Notes under the pieces: generated by a model
Databases searched by the model: none
The model's input: the letters and a program-made list of their open reading frames with translations, nothing else
What the model was told of the DNA's origin: nothing
NCBI GenBank assembly: GCA_028285345.1
Contig: JANQPT010000007.1
Location: forward strand, 1-42,206
Direction of reading: 5' to 3'
Length of the DNA: 42,206 bases
Origin: Planctomycetales bacterium
Lineage (GTDB): Bacteria; Planctomycetota; Planctomycetia; Planctomycetales; Planctomycetaceae
Part shown: piece by piece, positions 15,821 to 24,705 of the stretch
Numbering within the stretch: position 1 is the stretch's first letter
How the letters are laid out: each line of letters opens with the position of its first letter
Translations under genes and position numbers: made by a program

Positions 15821-17371
15821 ATGGTCTCCCACACACGTCGCGAGTTTTTGGAGAAGGTTGGTCATGGCATGCTTGTTGCCGGGCTGGGTGCTGAATTGAC
15901 GACCGAGCTGGGGCTCGCTCGACTGGACGCAGCAGAGACCGAAACGCCTCTGTCATTCGGCCGTTTGGAACCCTTCGTGGCATTGATGCAAGAAACTCCA
16001 CCTGAAAAGTTGATGCCGCAATTGGTCGATCGGCTGCGCTCAGGCACAAGTCTCAAGGAATTGCTTGCGGCCGGCGCGCTGGCCAATGCTCGCACGTTCG
16101 GCGGGCAGGACTATGTCGGCTTTCACACATTCATGTCTTTGACGCCCGCCTACCGCATGGCAAAAGCACTGCCGGCAGCCCAACAGCCGCTGCCGGTACT
16201 GAAAGTCTTATATCGTAACGCCAAACGGATCCAGGAATTCGGCGGAAGAAAAAGCGAGGTTCTCGCACCGGTTCAGCGAGCGTCCGACCAGAAGGAGCGC
16301 GTGGACGGTAAGTATCTGCGGCAGATCTGCCGAACGGGCGACATCGAGAAAGCGGACCGCACGTTTTCCTCTTTGACCGATGCGCCGATTGGCGAAGCAT
16401 TCAACCATCTGCAATTCGCCGTTGAGGATGAAGTCGACGTGCATCGAGTGGTGCTGGCTTGGCGGGGCTGGGAGACGCGAGAGCTTGCCGGCGAGCAGTG
16501 GGGGCATTGTTTGCTACGGCAATCCATTCGATATTGCGCTCACACGGAAAACCGCATGATTGCCCGCAATCATCCGCGATCTGCGATTCGTGAGGTTTTA
16601 CCCAAGTTGCTCGACCAGTATCGACTGCTCGGGAGGACGTTAGGGACCAAAACGGGCGACGATGCCTGGCTGCATGAGTTGGCAGAAACGATATTCCGGA
16701 GCAGGCGGGAGCAGGCGGCTGATGCCGTCGCGCAGGCACTTCACGAAGGTTACAATCCGGAATCCATCGGCGAGGCGATGTCGTTAGCGGCGAACAGGCT
16801 GGTTCTGCACGATCCGGGACGGCCGGAGAAATGGGCTAATGCTGAAAAACCGGCCGGCAGTTGCCACGGCGATTCGGTCGGCGTGCACGCCTGTGACGCC
16901 GCCAACGCCTGGCGGAATATCGTCCGTGTCAGCAACCCCCGCAATGTGGTCGCAAGCATAATCGTGGGCGCGTTTCACACTGCCGGCCAGAGCGGACGAT
17001 CCAATCCACATCCGTACCCGTTAGAGGAGCAGTTGGCCGAGATTGGTTCCGGCGACCCCGAAACGCTGATTCAAGAAACAGAGGCCGCGATTCGAAATCG
17101 CGACCAATACCGCGCTGCCGCCCTGGTCTCGCGTCTCGGTGCGCTCGGATGTGATCCGAAACGGTTGATTGAATTGATGCTAAGATTCGCGACCAGCGAA
17201 GACGGAGCTTTGCATGCCGAAAAGTATTTTAGTACGGCTGTTGAGGAGTTCGCCGCAACCCGTCCAGCATATCGTTGGGGACAACTGACTGCACTAGCGC
17301 GTGTCACCGCTAGCGAGTATGGATACAAGTCGGACGGCTACGAACAAGCCAAAGAACTCTTGAAGGTTTAA
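15821..17371 (+). CDS. Tat-signal exported protein of unknown function
   Basis: A 516-residue protein with a twin-arginine leader, HTRREFLEKVGHGMLVAGLG (residues 4-23). The ATG at 15821 is chosen over GTG 15818 because GGAGG lies six bases upstream. The mature part is mostly helical, with candidate metal or cofactor residues scattered in GGQDYVGFHTFMS, EVDVHRVVLAWRGW, RYCAHTENRMIARNH and SCHGDSVGVHACDAANAW; these His-rich patches could bind a metal (inference). I do not recognise a family beyond Tat-exported planctomycete proteins. It is bracketed by tRNA-Ser and a decayed copy of its 5' half, which suggests the gene arrived or was duplicated as a unit at this tRNA locus. Confidence 0.8.
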   Translation: MVSHTRREFLEKVGHGMLVAGLGAELTTELGLARLDAAETETPLSFGRLEPFVALMQETPPEKLMPQLVDRLRSGTSLKELLAAGALANARTFGGQDYVGFHTFMSLTPAYRMAKALPAAQQPLPVLKVLYRNAKRIQEFGGRKSEVLAPVQRASDQKERVDGKYLRQICRTGDIEKADRTFSSLTDAPIGEAFNHLQFAVEDEVDVHRVVLAWRGWETRELAGEQWGHCLLRQSIRYCAHTENRMIARNHPRSAIREVLPKLLDQYRLLGRTLGTKTGDDAWLHELAETIFRSRREQAADAVAQALHEGYNPESIGEAMSLAANRLVLHDPGRPEKWANAEKPAGSCHGDSVGVHACDAANAWRNIVRVSNPRNVVASIIVGAFHTAGQSGRSNPHPYPLEEQLAEIGSGDPETLIQETEAAIRNRDQYRAAALVSRLGALGCDPKRLIELMLRFATSEDGALHAEKYFSTAVEEFAATRPAYRWGQLTALARVTASEYGYKSDGYEQAKELLKV

Positions 17372-17773
17372 GTCGAGATGCATTCGTGTGACAGCAGTCA
17401 CCGGACATCACCGAGACTTGCATGAGACGTGATTGACTGCTCCCTCCCAACCAAGAATGTTGGACGCGGTCCTAGCATGCTCTCTGTGTCGCACAGCGGC
17501 AGCACACCTGTTCGTTGAACTGAAGAATGTCGAGGCGAATGTTTCGCGGTAGTGGAAACGGTTTCGAATGTGGGTGTCGCCATTGAAGGCCGGCTTGTTT
17601 GACCACTCCGGCATTTCGTCAGCACTCAACCCGCCACGCTGCGGAGCGGCACGCCGACGGGTTCCAAACGTGTTACCGCCGGGAGGGAAAGGCTAGGCTG
17701 TGAATTCAGCAGGCGCTCAATCTCCCAGGCACCGACAATATTCTGTTGAGACGCATGAATGCCCGGCAGGTTC
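17372..17773. other. Gene-free stretch with tRNA remnant
   Basis: About 400 bases after the Tat protein. The part from 17589 onward is the tRNA-Ser relic. The part before it (17372-17588) shows no gene; short minus-strand frames run through the tRNA relic and are artefacts of it. Confidence 0.6.
17589..17715 (-). pseudogene. Decayed duplicate of tRNA-Ser 5' half and promoter region
   Basis: On the minus strand TGCCGGAGTGGTC (17613-17601) repeats the start and D-arm of tRNA-Ser(CGA). Homology stops at the anticodon arm; the D-stem partner has changed and no anticodon, variable or T-arm follows. Upstream, 28 bases (17667-17694) are identical to 15656-15683, the promoter block of the real tRNA, and weaker similarity runs to about 17715. 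The -10 TATAAA has become TTGGAA. It cannot make a tRNA. Confidence 0.85.
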
Positions 17774-17953
17774 TCATTCGTCCGGCGTGGATACCGCAGG
17801 CGGTGCTTTCGACGATTTTCCACACACCCACTCTTTGACGATTTTGCAACCTGCACCGAGGGCGGCAAACAATCCCTCGCCGACCGCTGTTACAAGCAGC
17901 TCCAGAAAGATATAGATGCCAGCTAAGGCCGCGAAGAACAAAAATGTCTGCAT
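17774..17953 (-). CDS. Small single-span membrane protein (59 residues)
   Basis: A short minus-strand gene starting with ATG at 17953-17951. The N-terminus is a hydrophobic helix (MQTFLFFAALAGIYIFLELL), followed by a small Gly/Ala region, KIVKEWVCG, and a polar Lys/Ser/Pro-rich tail ending STPDE. The topology is like many small planctomycete membrane proteins. The ribosome site is weak, so confidence is moderate. The neighbouring esterase gene at 18066 is on the same strand and ends 112 bases before this start. Confidence 0.5.
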   Translation of the reverse strand: MQTFLFFAALAGIYIFLELLVTAVGEGLFAALGAGCKIVKEWVCGKSSKAPPAVSTPDE

Positions 17954-18065
17954 ATTGCACCATACTTCGAAGGGGGCGATCGCTGAATTCCGCGTGACTC
18001 TTCGAAGATAGGGCGTAAACCTTCTGGGAATATAGCACGATGTTGGCCGACTCGATGAAGAGCAA

Positions 18066-18998
18066 CTAATTCCGCTGCAATGAGTTCAGCTGTAGAAAAA
18101 CGTCGGCAAATCGTGCGCCGAGCTTTTTTTGGCCCTGATAGTTGTAGTGACCGTTCTCTATCTTCTGGTAAAAGTCCGGTGAATCCGCGTTCTGACTCTG
18201 GGGAATCAGAATGACATTGGCGTCCTTGGCCGCGCTTTTCCTCATCCCCTCGACAACTTTCGGGGAACCAACCTGGAACAGGATGAACGGCAGCGCCTCG
18301 TGATGGGTATCCAAACGGACGCGCCGGATGAGCTTTCCGAGCGTCGTTCCATATGCCGCTTCAGCGGCGGCCGCTTTGTCATCTGATTCGCCCTGCACCC
18401 ACAACATTGCGCATAGCTCGTAATCTTCCGGTGAATAGCCCTCAAGCACGCGGAGGGCGTAGTCAATGAAGTCGCTATAGAGTTTGGGATGCTTCGCCTC
18501 GCCCATTAGGGCGGCCTTGTCCTCTCTCCAGTCGGGATTCCAGCTTCCGTGGAGTGATGACGAACCTCGCGTCCGTTTGATCAACAGGAATCTCTCGTCG
18601 GGAAAGGCTTCAGTCAGGGCGATCCCGAAAAAGAGTTCTGGCCCAAAGATGCGATCGCGCCGGTAAATCTTGCCGATCTCCGGCGATGGAGCAACGACGT
18701 CGAGCGGGCCGACGGCCTGATGGTTAAACGCCAACTGCACGCGCTGCTGCGCATTCTTCAATCGGACTTGGTCCTTCTGCGTCAGTTTTCGCCCGTCAGC
18801 GCGGCCCTCCATGTTTGACTGCCCGGCCAAGAGAAAAACCTTGATCTTCTTGCCGGGATCGGGCCGCTGCAATTCGTCGGGAAAGCCGACACGCGCGGAC
18901 GGCATGGCAAGAATCGCCAAGATAAAGACACAGCCCCAACGCAGAACTAATCGCACTGGGCGACCACGCTTTGCTTTGTTAACACCGCAGGTGGTCAT
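18066..18998 (-). CDS. Sialate O-acetylesterase-like (SASA, SGNH) exported esterase
   Basis: A 310-residue protein with a hydrophobic signal segment (about 17-32). It has the SASA/DUF303 SGNH layout: block I LLAGQSNMEG with nucleophile S61, the WVQGESD block, and a C-terminal GHYNYQGQKKLG carrying the catalytic-type His. The family removes acetyl groups from sialic acids or hemicellulose; the substrate is not predictable here. Its ATG overlaps the TGA of the upstream phosphodiesterase-like gene by four bases (ATGA), so the two are translationally coupled. The start is fixed by this overlap. Confidence 0.87.
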   Translation of the reverse strand: MTTCGVNKAKRGRPVRLVLRWGCVFILAILAMPSARVGFPDELQRPDPGKKIKVFLLAGQSNMEGRADGRKLTQKDQVRLKNAQQRVQLAFNHQAVGPLDVVAPSPEIGKIYRRDRIFGPELFFGIALTEAFPDERFLLIKRTRGSSSLHGSWNPDWREDKAALMGEAKHPKLYSDFIDYALRVLEGYSPEDYELCAMLWVQGESDDKAAAAEAAYGTTLGKLIRRVRLDTHHEALPFILFQVGSPKVVEGMRKSAAKDANVILIPQSQNADSPDFYQKIENGHYNYQGQKKLGARFADVFLQLNSLQRN

Positions 18999-19792
18999 TT
19001 CCGCCGCTCCAACAAAAACGCCTGCAGACCGGGCAAGTCGTCCGTGTTCATCAGATCGACACCCGCGTCGTGCAGGACTTGCCAGACGGCCGGGTCTTCG
19101 GGAGTCGCCCAGAAGCGGACGCGGCGGCCGGAGCCGTGGGCTTTGCGGACGATGCGGTCCAGTTTCTGTTTTTCCCCGGCCGGGATCTCACCTTTGCCAC
19201 GCCAGCGAAAGTGCTTGCCCCAGCGGTCGCTAATTAACGGCATGAGATGAGCCGGCTGCTTCGAATCCAGATCGGAGAGCCGGCCGTCGATTCCCACGTA
19301 TCGCAGTTTCTGTTTCGCAATATCCGCTTGCGGCCGGTCGCCGCTGATCACGATCGAGACTGCGCCCGGCTGCAACTTACCCGCTTCGACCTTAGTGAGC
19401 ATTTCGGCATAGCGCTTCAGCGTTTCCCGCAGCACCCGGTAGGTGGCGCGGCCGTCGTTTTTGAAATCGATCATCAACGTCAGTTGCGGCCCATCGCGAT
19501 AGACACGGCCGCCGTTTTTCTTGACGCGGTCGGCCAGCGGCTTGAGATACAGCGCTTCCAACGTCCGCTCCGGCTTCAATTCCGAGCGATCGTGCCCAAC
19601 CAGTAGTTTACCGTCAACGAGAAAGATGTCGGCTTCGACGTTACAAAACCCGTGCCGCAGTGCGTCGCCGAGCGGGACGTCGTGATGGTAATCGTTGTGC
19701 GCGTGCGCCCGCGGCAATGGAATCGGTTCCTCCGCCGCAGCGATCATCCGAGGGATCGCGAAAACCAAAAACAAAACAACATGACGTTTCAT
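18995..19792 (-). CDS. Glycerophosphodiester phosphodiesterase / PI-PLC-like exported protein
   Basis: A 265-residue protein. The ATG at 19792 is chosen because it begins a clean signal peptide (MKRHVVLFLVFAIPRMIAAA) and has GAGGG about ten bases upstream; the open frame continues 35 codons further but is not signal-like. The TIM-barrel active site is visible: HAHNDY (30-35), VEADIFLVDGKLLVGHD (E53, D55, H67) and a C-terminal MNTDDLPG. Such enzymes cleave glycerophosphodiesters or related phosphodiesters. It is coupled to the following acetylesterase by an ATGA overlap. It probably acts outside the cytoplasm. Confidence 0.85.
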   Translation of the reverse strand: MKRHVVLFLVFAIPRMIAAAEEPIPLPRAHAHNDYHHDVPLGDALRHGFCNVEADIFLVDGKLLVGHDRSELKPERTLEALYLKPLADRVKKNGGRVYRDGPQLTLMIDFKNDGRATYRVLRETLKRYAEMLTKVEAGKLQPGAVSIVISGDRPQADIAKQKLRYVGIDGRLSDLDSKQPAHLMPLISDRWGKHFRWRGKGEIPAGEKQKLDRIVRKAHGSGRRVRFWATPEDPAVWQVLHDAGVDLMNTDDLPGLQAFLLERRK

Positions 19793-19949
19793 GTGCGATG
19801 ACCCTCGTGAAAAACTGGTTGCACCAACGTGAACGTAACAATCCCGCGCGAACACATCCAGCGAACACTGCCAAGGACTGTAACAAACAGCAACCACTTA
19901 CGCTGAATAGAGTGAACACCGACACTCCGCATTCTAATCGAGTCAGACA

Positions 19950-20171
19950 ATGAGATTGCTAAGAATCCTGGGACTTTGGTCGCTTGTGATCCTGGCGTAC
20001 CTATTTATGCTGGTTCTTCCGTTGCTGAAAATGTGCCTCATCGTCTACACCGCAATTGTTGAGCAGCGCTGGATCACCGCGGCTTGCTGGATGGCGGCGA
20101 TTCTCTTTTTCGTCTGGATGTTCGTGAGTTGCTGGATGGAGACCAACGACGACGAACAGCAAACGGCATAA
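19950..20171 (+). CDS. Small two-span membrane protein
   Basis: A 73-residue protein with two hydrophobic helices, about residues 8-34 (LWSLVILAYLFMLVLPLL) and 44-63 (ACWMAAILFFVWMFVSCWM), and an acidic tail METNDDEQQTA. There is no strong ribosome site. It lies 157 bases after the divergent phosphodiesterase start and before the sulfatase. The function is unknown; it reads like a real membrane protein because of helix spacing and tail composition. Confidence 0.6.
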   Translation: MRLLRILGLWSLVILAYLFMLVLPLLKMCLIVYTAIVEQRWITAACWMAAILFFVWMFVSCWMETNDDEQQTA

Positions 20172-20318
20172 TGCTCCGCACAACAACAAGCTGATCACCC
20201 CGACACCATCAGCCGGCGGCACCGCTGCGAATTGTTTTCTCCTCAACACCGAGCCATAATGGATCCGGTCCCGCGGCAGCAAATCCGCGGGTGATGGTCA
20301 TCTCGAGTGGGGAGTCTC

Positions 20319-21776
20319 ATGCGTCATCGTATTTCGCTGATTCTGTTGGCTGTTTCTTTGGTCATCGCGGCTTCCGCATCCGAAATCCATGCCGCTGAGA
20401 GACGTCCCAATGTGATCTTGATCATGGCGGATGATCTCGGTTACGAGGCGCTCGGCTGTAACGGCGGCACGTCGTATAAGACTGAGAAGTTGGACGCTCT
20501 CGCCGCGCGGGGCATGCGGTTCACAAACTGTTATTCGCAGCCGGTTTGTACACCGTCGCGGAACAAGATCATGACGGGCCGCTCCAACGCCCGCAATTAC
20601 CGTGAATTCAGCCGGCTGATTCCGGAGGAGATCACCTTCGGCAACATCATGAAACAGGCGGGATACAAGACCGCAATCGCCGGGAAGTGGCAATTGGCGG
20701 GCAAGCGTCGCCGTGCCAACGGGGAGATCATTGGCACCCGACCCGACCGCTGTGGATTCGATGAGAGTTGTATGTGGGCTTACGCATCCGACCTGCCGCC
20801 GAATGACGTGCGGCATTATTGGGACAACTTCTACGGCAAGAACCAAAAGCGAACGTCGCGATTTTGGAACCCGGCCATCGTGCAAAACGGCCGTTACCGC
20901 CCCACCACGATCGCCGACTATGGGCCCGACGTCTTCACGAGTTTCTTGCTCGAATTCATCGAACGCAATCAGCAGCAGGAATTCTTCGTCTACTATCCGA
21001 TGGTCCTCACGCACGCTCCCTATGAACCGACTCCCGAATCCGCCGGGTTGCGGGATCGGATTAAGTTCCGCAGGGACAACCGCTATTTCGAAGACATGAT
21101 CCAGTACACCGGGACTTGCGTGCAGCGGATCATCGACAAGCTTGAGGAACTGGGGATCGCTGAGAATACGCTCGTGCTGTTCACGACCGACAACGGCACG
21201 GGGAGAACGATCATTTCGCGGCAGGGCGAACGCGTTGTTCCCGGCGGCAAGGGACTGCCCATCGACGCCGGCTGCCATGTGCCGTTACTGGCCTATTGGA
21301 AGGGCAAGATCGCGCCGGGCAGCCTGTGCCACGATCTGGTCGACTTCTCGGATTTTGTTCCGTCGATCGCCGAGTTGGGCGGCGCTCAACTGCCGCAAGA
21401 CCGTGAGATCGACGGCCGCAGTTTTCTCCCGCAACTGCTGGGCCAACCGGGCGATCCGCGGACGTCGATCGTCGTGCATTACGACAAAGATCCGCTCAGT
21501 CGCACGCCCCGTTTTCGACGGGTGCGATTTGCCTATGACGGGCGATATAAGTTGTACAAGGATGGCCGGATGTTCGATGTGCCGCGGGACATTGAAGAGG
21601 AGTCCCCCCTCAACCCCGCAGAGTTGGATGCTACGGCGATTGCGGCCAAGAAGGAGTTACAGGCAGCATTGGACGCACTCCCCGCTTGGCAGCCCGACAA
21701 TAGCACCTTCGGCGGCAAGCCTGATCGCGAGACTCAGCGGCGATTGAAGACGCTGAAACGCCTACGTCAAAATTGA
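20319..21776 (+). CDS. Type I sulfatase (arylsulfatase family)
   Basis: A 485-residue secreted sulfatase, the second in the window. The ATG at 20319 is preferred over GTG 20307 because GGGGAG lies between them, four bases before the ATG. A signal peptide spans 1-26 (cleavage near IHAA). The active-site set is NVILIMADDLGYEALG, C77-T-P-S-R (formylglycine site), AIAGKWQLAG and LFTTDNGTG. It is only distantly similar to the sulfatase at 8337 and has a longer C-terminal region with KELQAALDALPAWQPD. It hydrolyses sulfate esters of unknown structure and needs the formylglycine-generating enzyme. It ends 23 bases from the convergent ATPase gene. Confidence 0.93.
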   Translation: MRHRISLILLAVSLVIAASASEIHAAERRPNVILIMADDLGYEALGCNGGTSYKTEKLDALAARGMRFTNCYSQPVCTPSRNKIMTGRSNARNYREFSRLIPEEITFGNIMKQAGYKTAIAGKWQLAGKRRRANGEIIGTRPDRCGFDESCMWAYASDLPPNDVRHYWDNFYGKNQKRTSRFWNPAIVQNGRYRPTTIADYGPDVFTSFLLEFIERNQQQEFFVYYPMVLTHAPYEPTPESAGLRDRIKFRRDNRYFEDMIQYTGTCVQRIIDKLEELGIAENTLVLFTTDNGTGRTIISRQGERVVPGGKGLPIDAGCHVPLLAYWKGKIAPGSLCHDLVDFSDFVPSIAELGGAQLPQDREIDGRSFLPQLLGQPGDPRTSIVVHYDKDPLSRTPRFRRVRFAYDGRYKLYKDGRMFDVPRDIEEESPLNPAELDATAIAAKKELQAALDALPAWQPDNSTFGGKPDRETQRRLKTLKRLRQN

Positions 21777-21799
21777 ACGGGATACCGAAACCCTGAAGG

Positions 21800-22639
21800 T
21801 CAGCCGTGACCGGCCAGCGCGGGCGTCAGACGCGATCGTGATTGCGACGCCTCGCGGTCGTCCGCAACCTCCGCGACGATTTCGGCAGTCACCGCGGTCA
21901 CGCCGGCTGACATGGCCGAGAGCAGGCTTAAATCGCACAGCCGGTTGATTTGGCGTGGAACTCCCCCGGAGAGTTCATGCAGGCGGTCCAACGCTGAGTC
22001 GGTAAACAGCGGCTCGCGACGACCGGCCTTGCCGAGCAGGCTGATCACATAGTCCCGGCTCTCGTCGCGGGTAAATTGCGGGATGTGGACCTTGAGATCG
22101 ATCAAATCCAAGAATACATCGCAGCAGGCGGGTACGAACTCCTCACGAGCTGCTACGATTATGGTCGTCCAGGACGGCGTCTCCGCATCGAGGCGAATCA
22201 GCCGAGCAACGATGCTTTGAGCAGCGCGATCAGCCGAGTCGAAATGGTCGAAAAGCAGCAGAGTTTGGCGGCGGGCCAAATGGTTGCCGATCAAGGCGTC
22301 TTCGATGTCTCTCCACCAGCGGGCGGGGCTGGAGTGATACTGCGGGTTCATTTTCAGACCGGTTGCGAGATCGAAAACAACTTCTTCGCTGGTCCGCCCG
22401 GCCAAGTCGATTCTGGCGACTTCTCCCTGAGCCTGTTCGACCGCGCGTTTTAAGAGGGCCAGCAACATGGACTTGCCCATCCCGGGATCGCTCGACAGCA
22501 AACCACAGCGACGATGCTGTTCAACGAGGAACAACAGCCGCGCGAGCGCCTCTTCGTGTGACGGTCCTTCATAGAACCAACGACGGTCGATCGCCGACTG
22601 AAACGGAACGTCGACCAGGCCCCAATGCTGGGCGTACAT
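21800..22639 (-). CDS. ExeA-like AAA ATPase
   Basis: A 279-residue AAA+ ATPase of the ExeA/general-secretion group. The family opening is present (MYAQHWGLVDVPFQSAID), the Walker A is SDPGMGKS, the Walker B region is TLLLFDHFD, sensor 1 is TIIVAARE, and the lid motif is LSGGVPRQINRLCDLSLL. The Walker B has Asp-His where most relatives have Asp-Glu, which could weaken hydrolysis. There is no C-terminal peptidoglycan-binding domain and no secretion gene nearby, so the role may be in transposition-like or membrane assembly processes instead (inference). It is cytoplasmic and convergent with the sulfatase. Confidence 0.85.
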   Translation of the reverse strand: MYAQHWGLVDVPFQSAIDRRWFYEGPSHEEALARLLFLVEQHRRCGLLSSDPGMGKSMLLALLKRAVEQAQGEVARIDLAGRTSEEVVFDLATGLKMNPQYHSSPARWWRDIEDALIGNHLARRQTLLLFDHFDSADRAAQSIVARLIRLDAETPSWTTIIVAAREEFVPACCDVFLDLIDLKVHIPQFTRDESRDYVISLLGKAGRREPLFTDSALDRLHELSGGVPRQINRLCDLSLLSAMSAGVTAVTAEIVAEVADDREASQSRSRLTPALAGHG

Positions 22640-22752
22640 AGGTGCGGGCTTCCTTTTAAGAGGGGGATTTCGCGCAGGGGAACGCGCGTCTCAACCGTTA
22701 GAATCGGCAGATTGGGAAGGCCCGCATGACCGTGGAAGGCGAAAATCAGGTG

Positions 22753-22776
22753 AAAACAACTGATAAAAACAGTTGC
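22753..22776 (-). terminator. Candidate intrinsic terminator after the ThuA-like gene
   Basis: On the minus strand, CAACTG, a 7-base loop TTTTTAT and CAGTTG are followed by TTTTC. It lies 35 bases past the stop of the ThuA-like gene. The stem is short and AT-rich, so termination would be modest. Confidence 0.4.
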
Positions 22777-22810
22777 GCGAATCGGCATCGCCGTCACTGA
22801 ATTCCCGCCG

Positions 22811-23791
22811 TCAGAGTTTCTCCGGTTTGCGATTCGGCTTGAACCTATTGCCGAATCCGGAATTGTTGGGCTTGTACTCCCCGACAATCTCAGCGTTAGC
22901 ACCGCCGGGCGGGATCCGCTTTTCCATGCCCAACGCCCAGAGGATGCCGTTGAGGGCTAGCTTGCGCACCGAGGCATCCTTGAAGTCGTACGGGTGAGCG
23001 GTGGTGGCGAAAAAGACGCGGCCGCGGGTGCCGTCTTTGCCCGCATAAGTTTTCGTCCATGCCACGGGATTGGTCAGCGGATAGCGGTCGGTTTTCCCGT
23101 GCATTTCATGGTTGGAGACCAAAGCGCGTCCCGTTAGCAAGGGCTTGGTGTCGCCGCGCAGTTTGTCGCCGCCCCCTTGAACGTGGTACAGCCAGGAATA
23201 GGCTTTAAAGGGCTTGACGCCTCGCAGAATGGGATGATCCGCCTTCTCGGGAATGACCGCGACGTCGGTCAATTGTTGGTGTCCGTCGCCGAAGTGGCCG
23301 TGGTGGGTAATCCAATTCTGGCCGACGAGTTGCGCGATCTTTTCTCCCTTCCAACCCCAGTCGCGATGCTTCTTGTTCTTGTCGAACTTAAATGCATGCG
23401 TCGCGGTGCGGAAACCGACGATCGGTTTTCCGGTCGCCACGTAATCGAGAAAATGTTGGAATTGCTCGTCGGGCAGATCGCGGAAGCGGGTGAACAGCAC
23501 CATCAAATCGGCATCCTCCAGCGCCTCCAGGCCGGTGATCGACGAAACGTTGTTGGGATCGATCGTGCCGTCTTCTGCCAGCGAATAACAGACGGTTACG
23601 CGAAATCCATAGTCGCGTTTGAGAATCTTTGCCAGCATCGGCATCGACTCCTCCGATCGGTATTCTTCGTCGCCGGTGACGAACACCACGTGCGGCGGTG
23701 TTTGTCGATCGGCCTCGTCCGCAGAGATTACATCTGTCGCCGAACAGAGTCCCACACACAAGATCAACAGCGCCTTCAAAGTCTGATGCAT
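22811..23791 (-). CDS. ThuA-like domain exported protein
   Basis: A 326-residue protein with a signal peptide ([20 protein letters not shown], cleavage near ISA at 22-24). The ThuA/trehalose-utilisation fold is indicated by [52 protein letters not shown] and [12 protein letters not shown]. The domain is related to class I glutamine amidotransferases but usually lacks their catalytic set; in planctomycetes it is common and thought to be involved in sugar metabolism. The C-terminal 40 residues are Gly/Asn/Lys-rich ([18 protein letters not shown]). It is in the minus-strand series behind YceH. Confidence 0.87.
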   Translation of the reverse strand: MHQTLKALLILCVGLCSATDVISADEADRQTPPHVVFVTGDEEYRSEESMPMLAKILKRDYGFRVTVCYSLAEDGTIDPNNVSSITGLEALEDADLMVLFTRFRDLPDEQFQHFLDYVATGKPIVGFRTATHAFKFDKNKKHRDWGWKGEKIAQLVGQNWITHHGHFGDGHQQLTDVAVIPEKADHPILRGVKPFKAYSWLYHVQGGGDKLRGDTKPLLTGRALVSNHEMHGKTDRYPLTNPVAWTKTYAGKDGTRGRVFFATTAHPYDFKDASVRKLALNGILWALGMEKRIPPGGANAEIVGEYKPNNSGFGNRFKPNRKPEKL

Positions 23792-23856
23792 GGCATCCCC
23801 ATTTCTGTGTTCGTGTCGCGCGCGTTTGATTCGATGACGTTATTGGGGGCGATCCG

Positions 23857-24624
23857 CTAACCACCCAATTCTGTTCGTAACAAGTCCAGGTTGACTTCCA
23901 ATTGCTGAAACGCTTCGCGTAATGCCGCCACTTCAGCGGCCATTTGCTGGTTCTGTGCGTACAGTTCAGCCACGGTCTGCTCCAGTTTCTCCAATCGGCC
24001 GTTCGAAGGTGCAGGTGCGGAGGCAACAGGCTCAGTCGATCGTGTCGACGCGGAGGGTTCGCTGTTGCCGGCGGCAATGGGAGTTGCAGTGATCTGCATC
24101 CCTTCGCGGTCCGGATAGAGTGCGTGGTCGACTTCGACGCCGCGTCGCTGCAAATCGCCGCTGGCTTGAACGAGATTCATCTCCTGCAAGCCGGTCAGCT
24201 CGGCGCGAAGTTGATCGAGCGATTCGATCGGCACCATACGGCTGCTGCGGGAACGGAGTTCGCCCAGCGACTGCCGCCCGCGTAACATCAGTTCCGTCAA
24301 TATTGCCAACTGAGCTTCTGTGAGCGTAAAGCGTTTTCGCATCCAATGCCGGTACCGCACGGCGCGTCCCCCGTCGGTATGCACCACCGAAACCAGCCCC
24401 AACTGGCGCAGTTGCTCGAGCGTTTGTTCCGCGTCGTCTTCACTGTAGTTGGAGACCGGCGCGCGGTTACTCTTTTGGTTACAGCCGGTCGCGACCGCTT
24501 TGAGCGTGAGAGGATAGTACTCGGGCGTCGTAAACGCCTTTTCAACCAACACGCCCATCACGCGCCGTTGCCGTTTGGACAACTCCGTCACAGGCGGAAA
24601 TTCATGATCCTCAAATGATTCCAT
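23857..24624 (-). CDS. yceH: YceH-like DUF480 protein (UPF0502)
   Basis: A 255-residue cytoplasmic protein. The DUF480 double winged-helix is clear: [39 protein letters not shown], then [19 protein letters not shown] with GRQSLGELR. Residues 185-215 form a Ser/Ala/Pro-rich linker, and the C-terminal 40 residues are a coiled coil ([18 protein letters not shown]). Compared with E. coli YceH (about 215 residues) this is longer because of the linker and coil. The molecular role is unknown; the fold suggests nucleic-acid binding. It is 81 bases downstream of the TPR gene. Confidence 0.9.
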   Translation of the reverse strand: MESFEDHEFPPVTELSKRQRRVMGVLVEKAFTTPEYYPLTLKAVATGCNQKSNRAPVSNYSEDDAEQTLEQLRQLGLVSVVHTDGGRAVRYRHWMRKRFTLTEAQLAILTELMLRGRQSLGELRSRSSRMVPIESLDQLRAELTGLQEMNLVQASGDLQRRGVEVDHALYPDREGMQITATPIAAGNSEPSASTRSTEPVASAPAPSNGRLEKLEQTVAELYAQNQQMAAEVAALREAFQQLEVNLDLLRTELGG

Positions 24625-24705
24625 CGACGTCTCCCTCTGTCGGCAAAATTCCGTCTATCGATTCTCCGAGACCGGCCGGGTGGCTGCAAGGCAGAGCAGT
24701 CCGAG

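Noticed and set aside
17408-17629. Minus-strand small proteins reading MPEWSN or similar
   Set aside because: They are translations of the decayed tRNA-Ser copy; tRNA-Ser sequences often give such false proteins.
20298-21278. Minus-strand frame of 326 codons within the second sulfatase
   Set aside because: The sulfatase frame carries all active-site motifs; the opposite frame has none.
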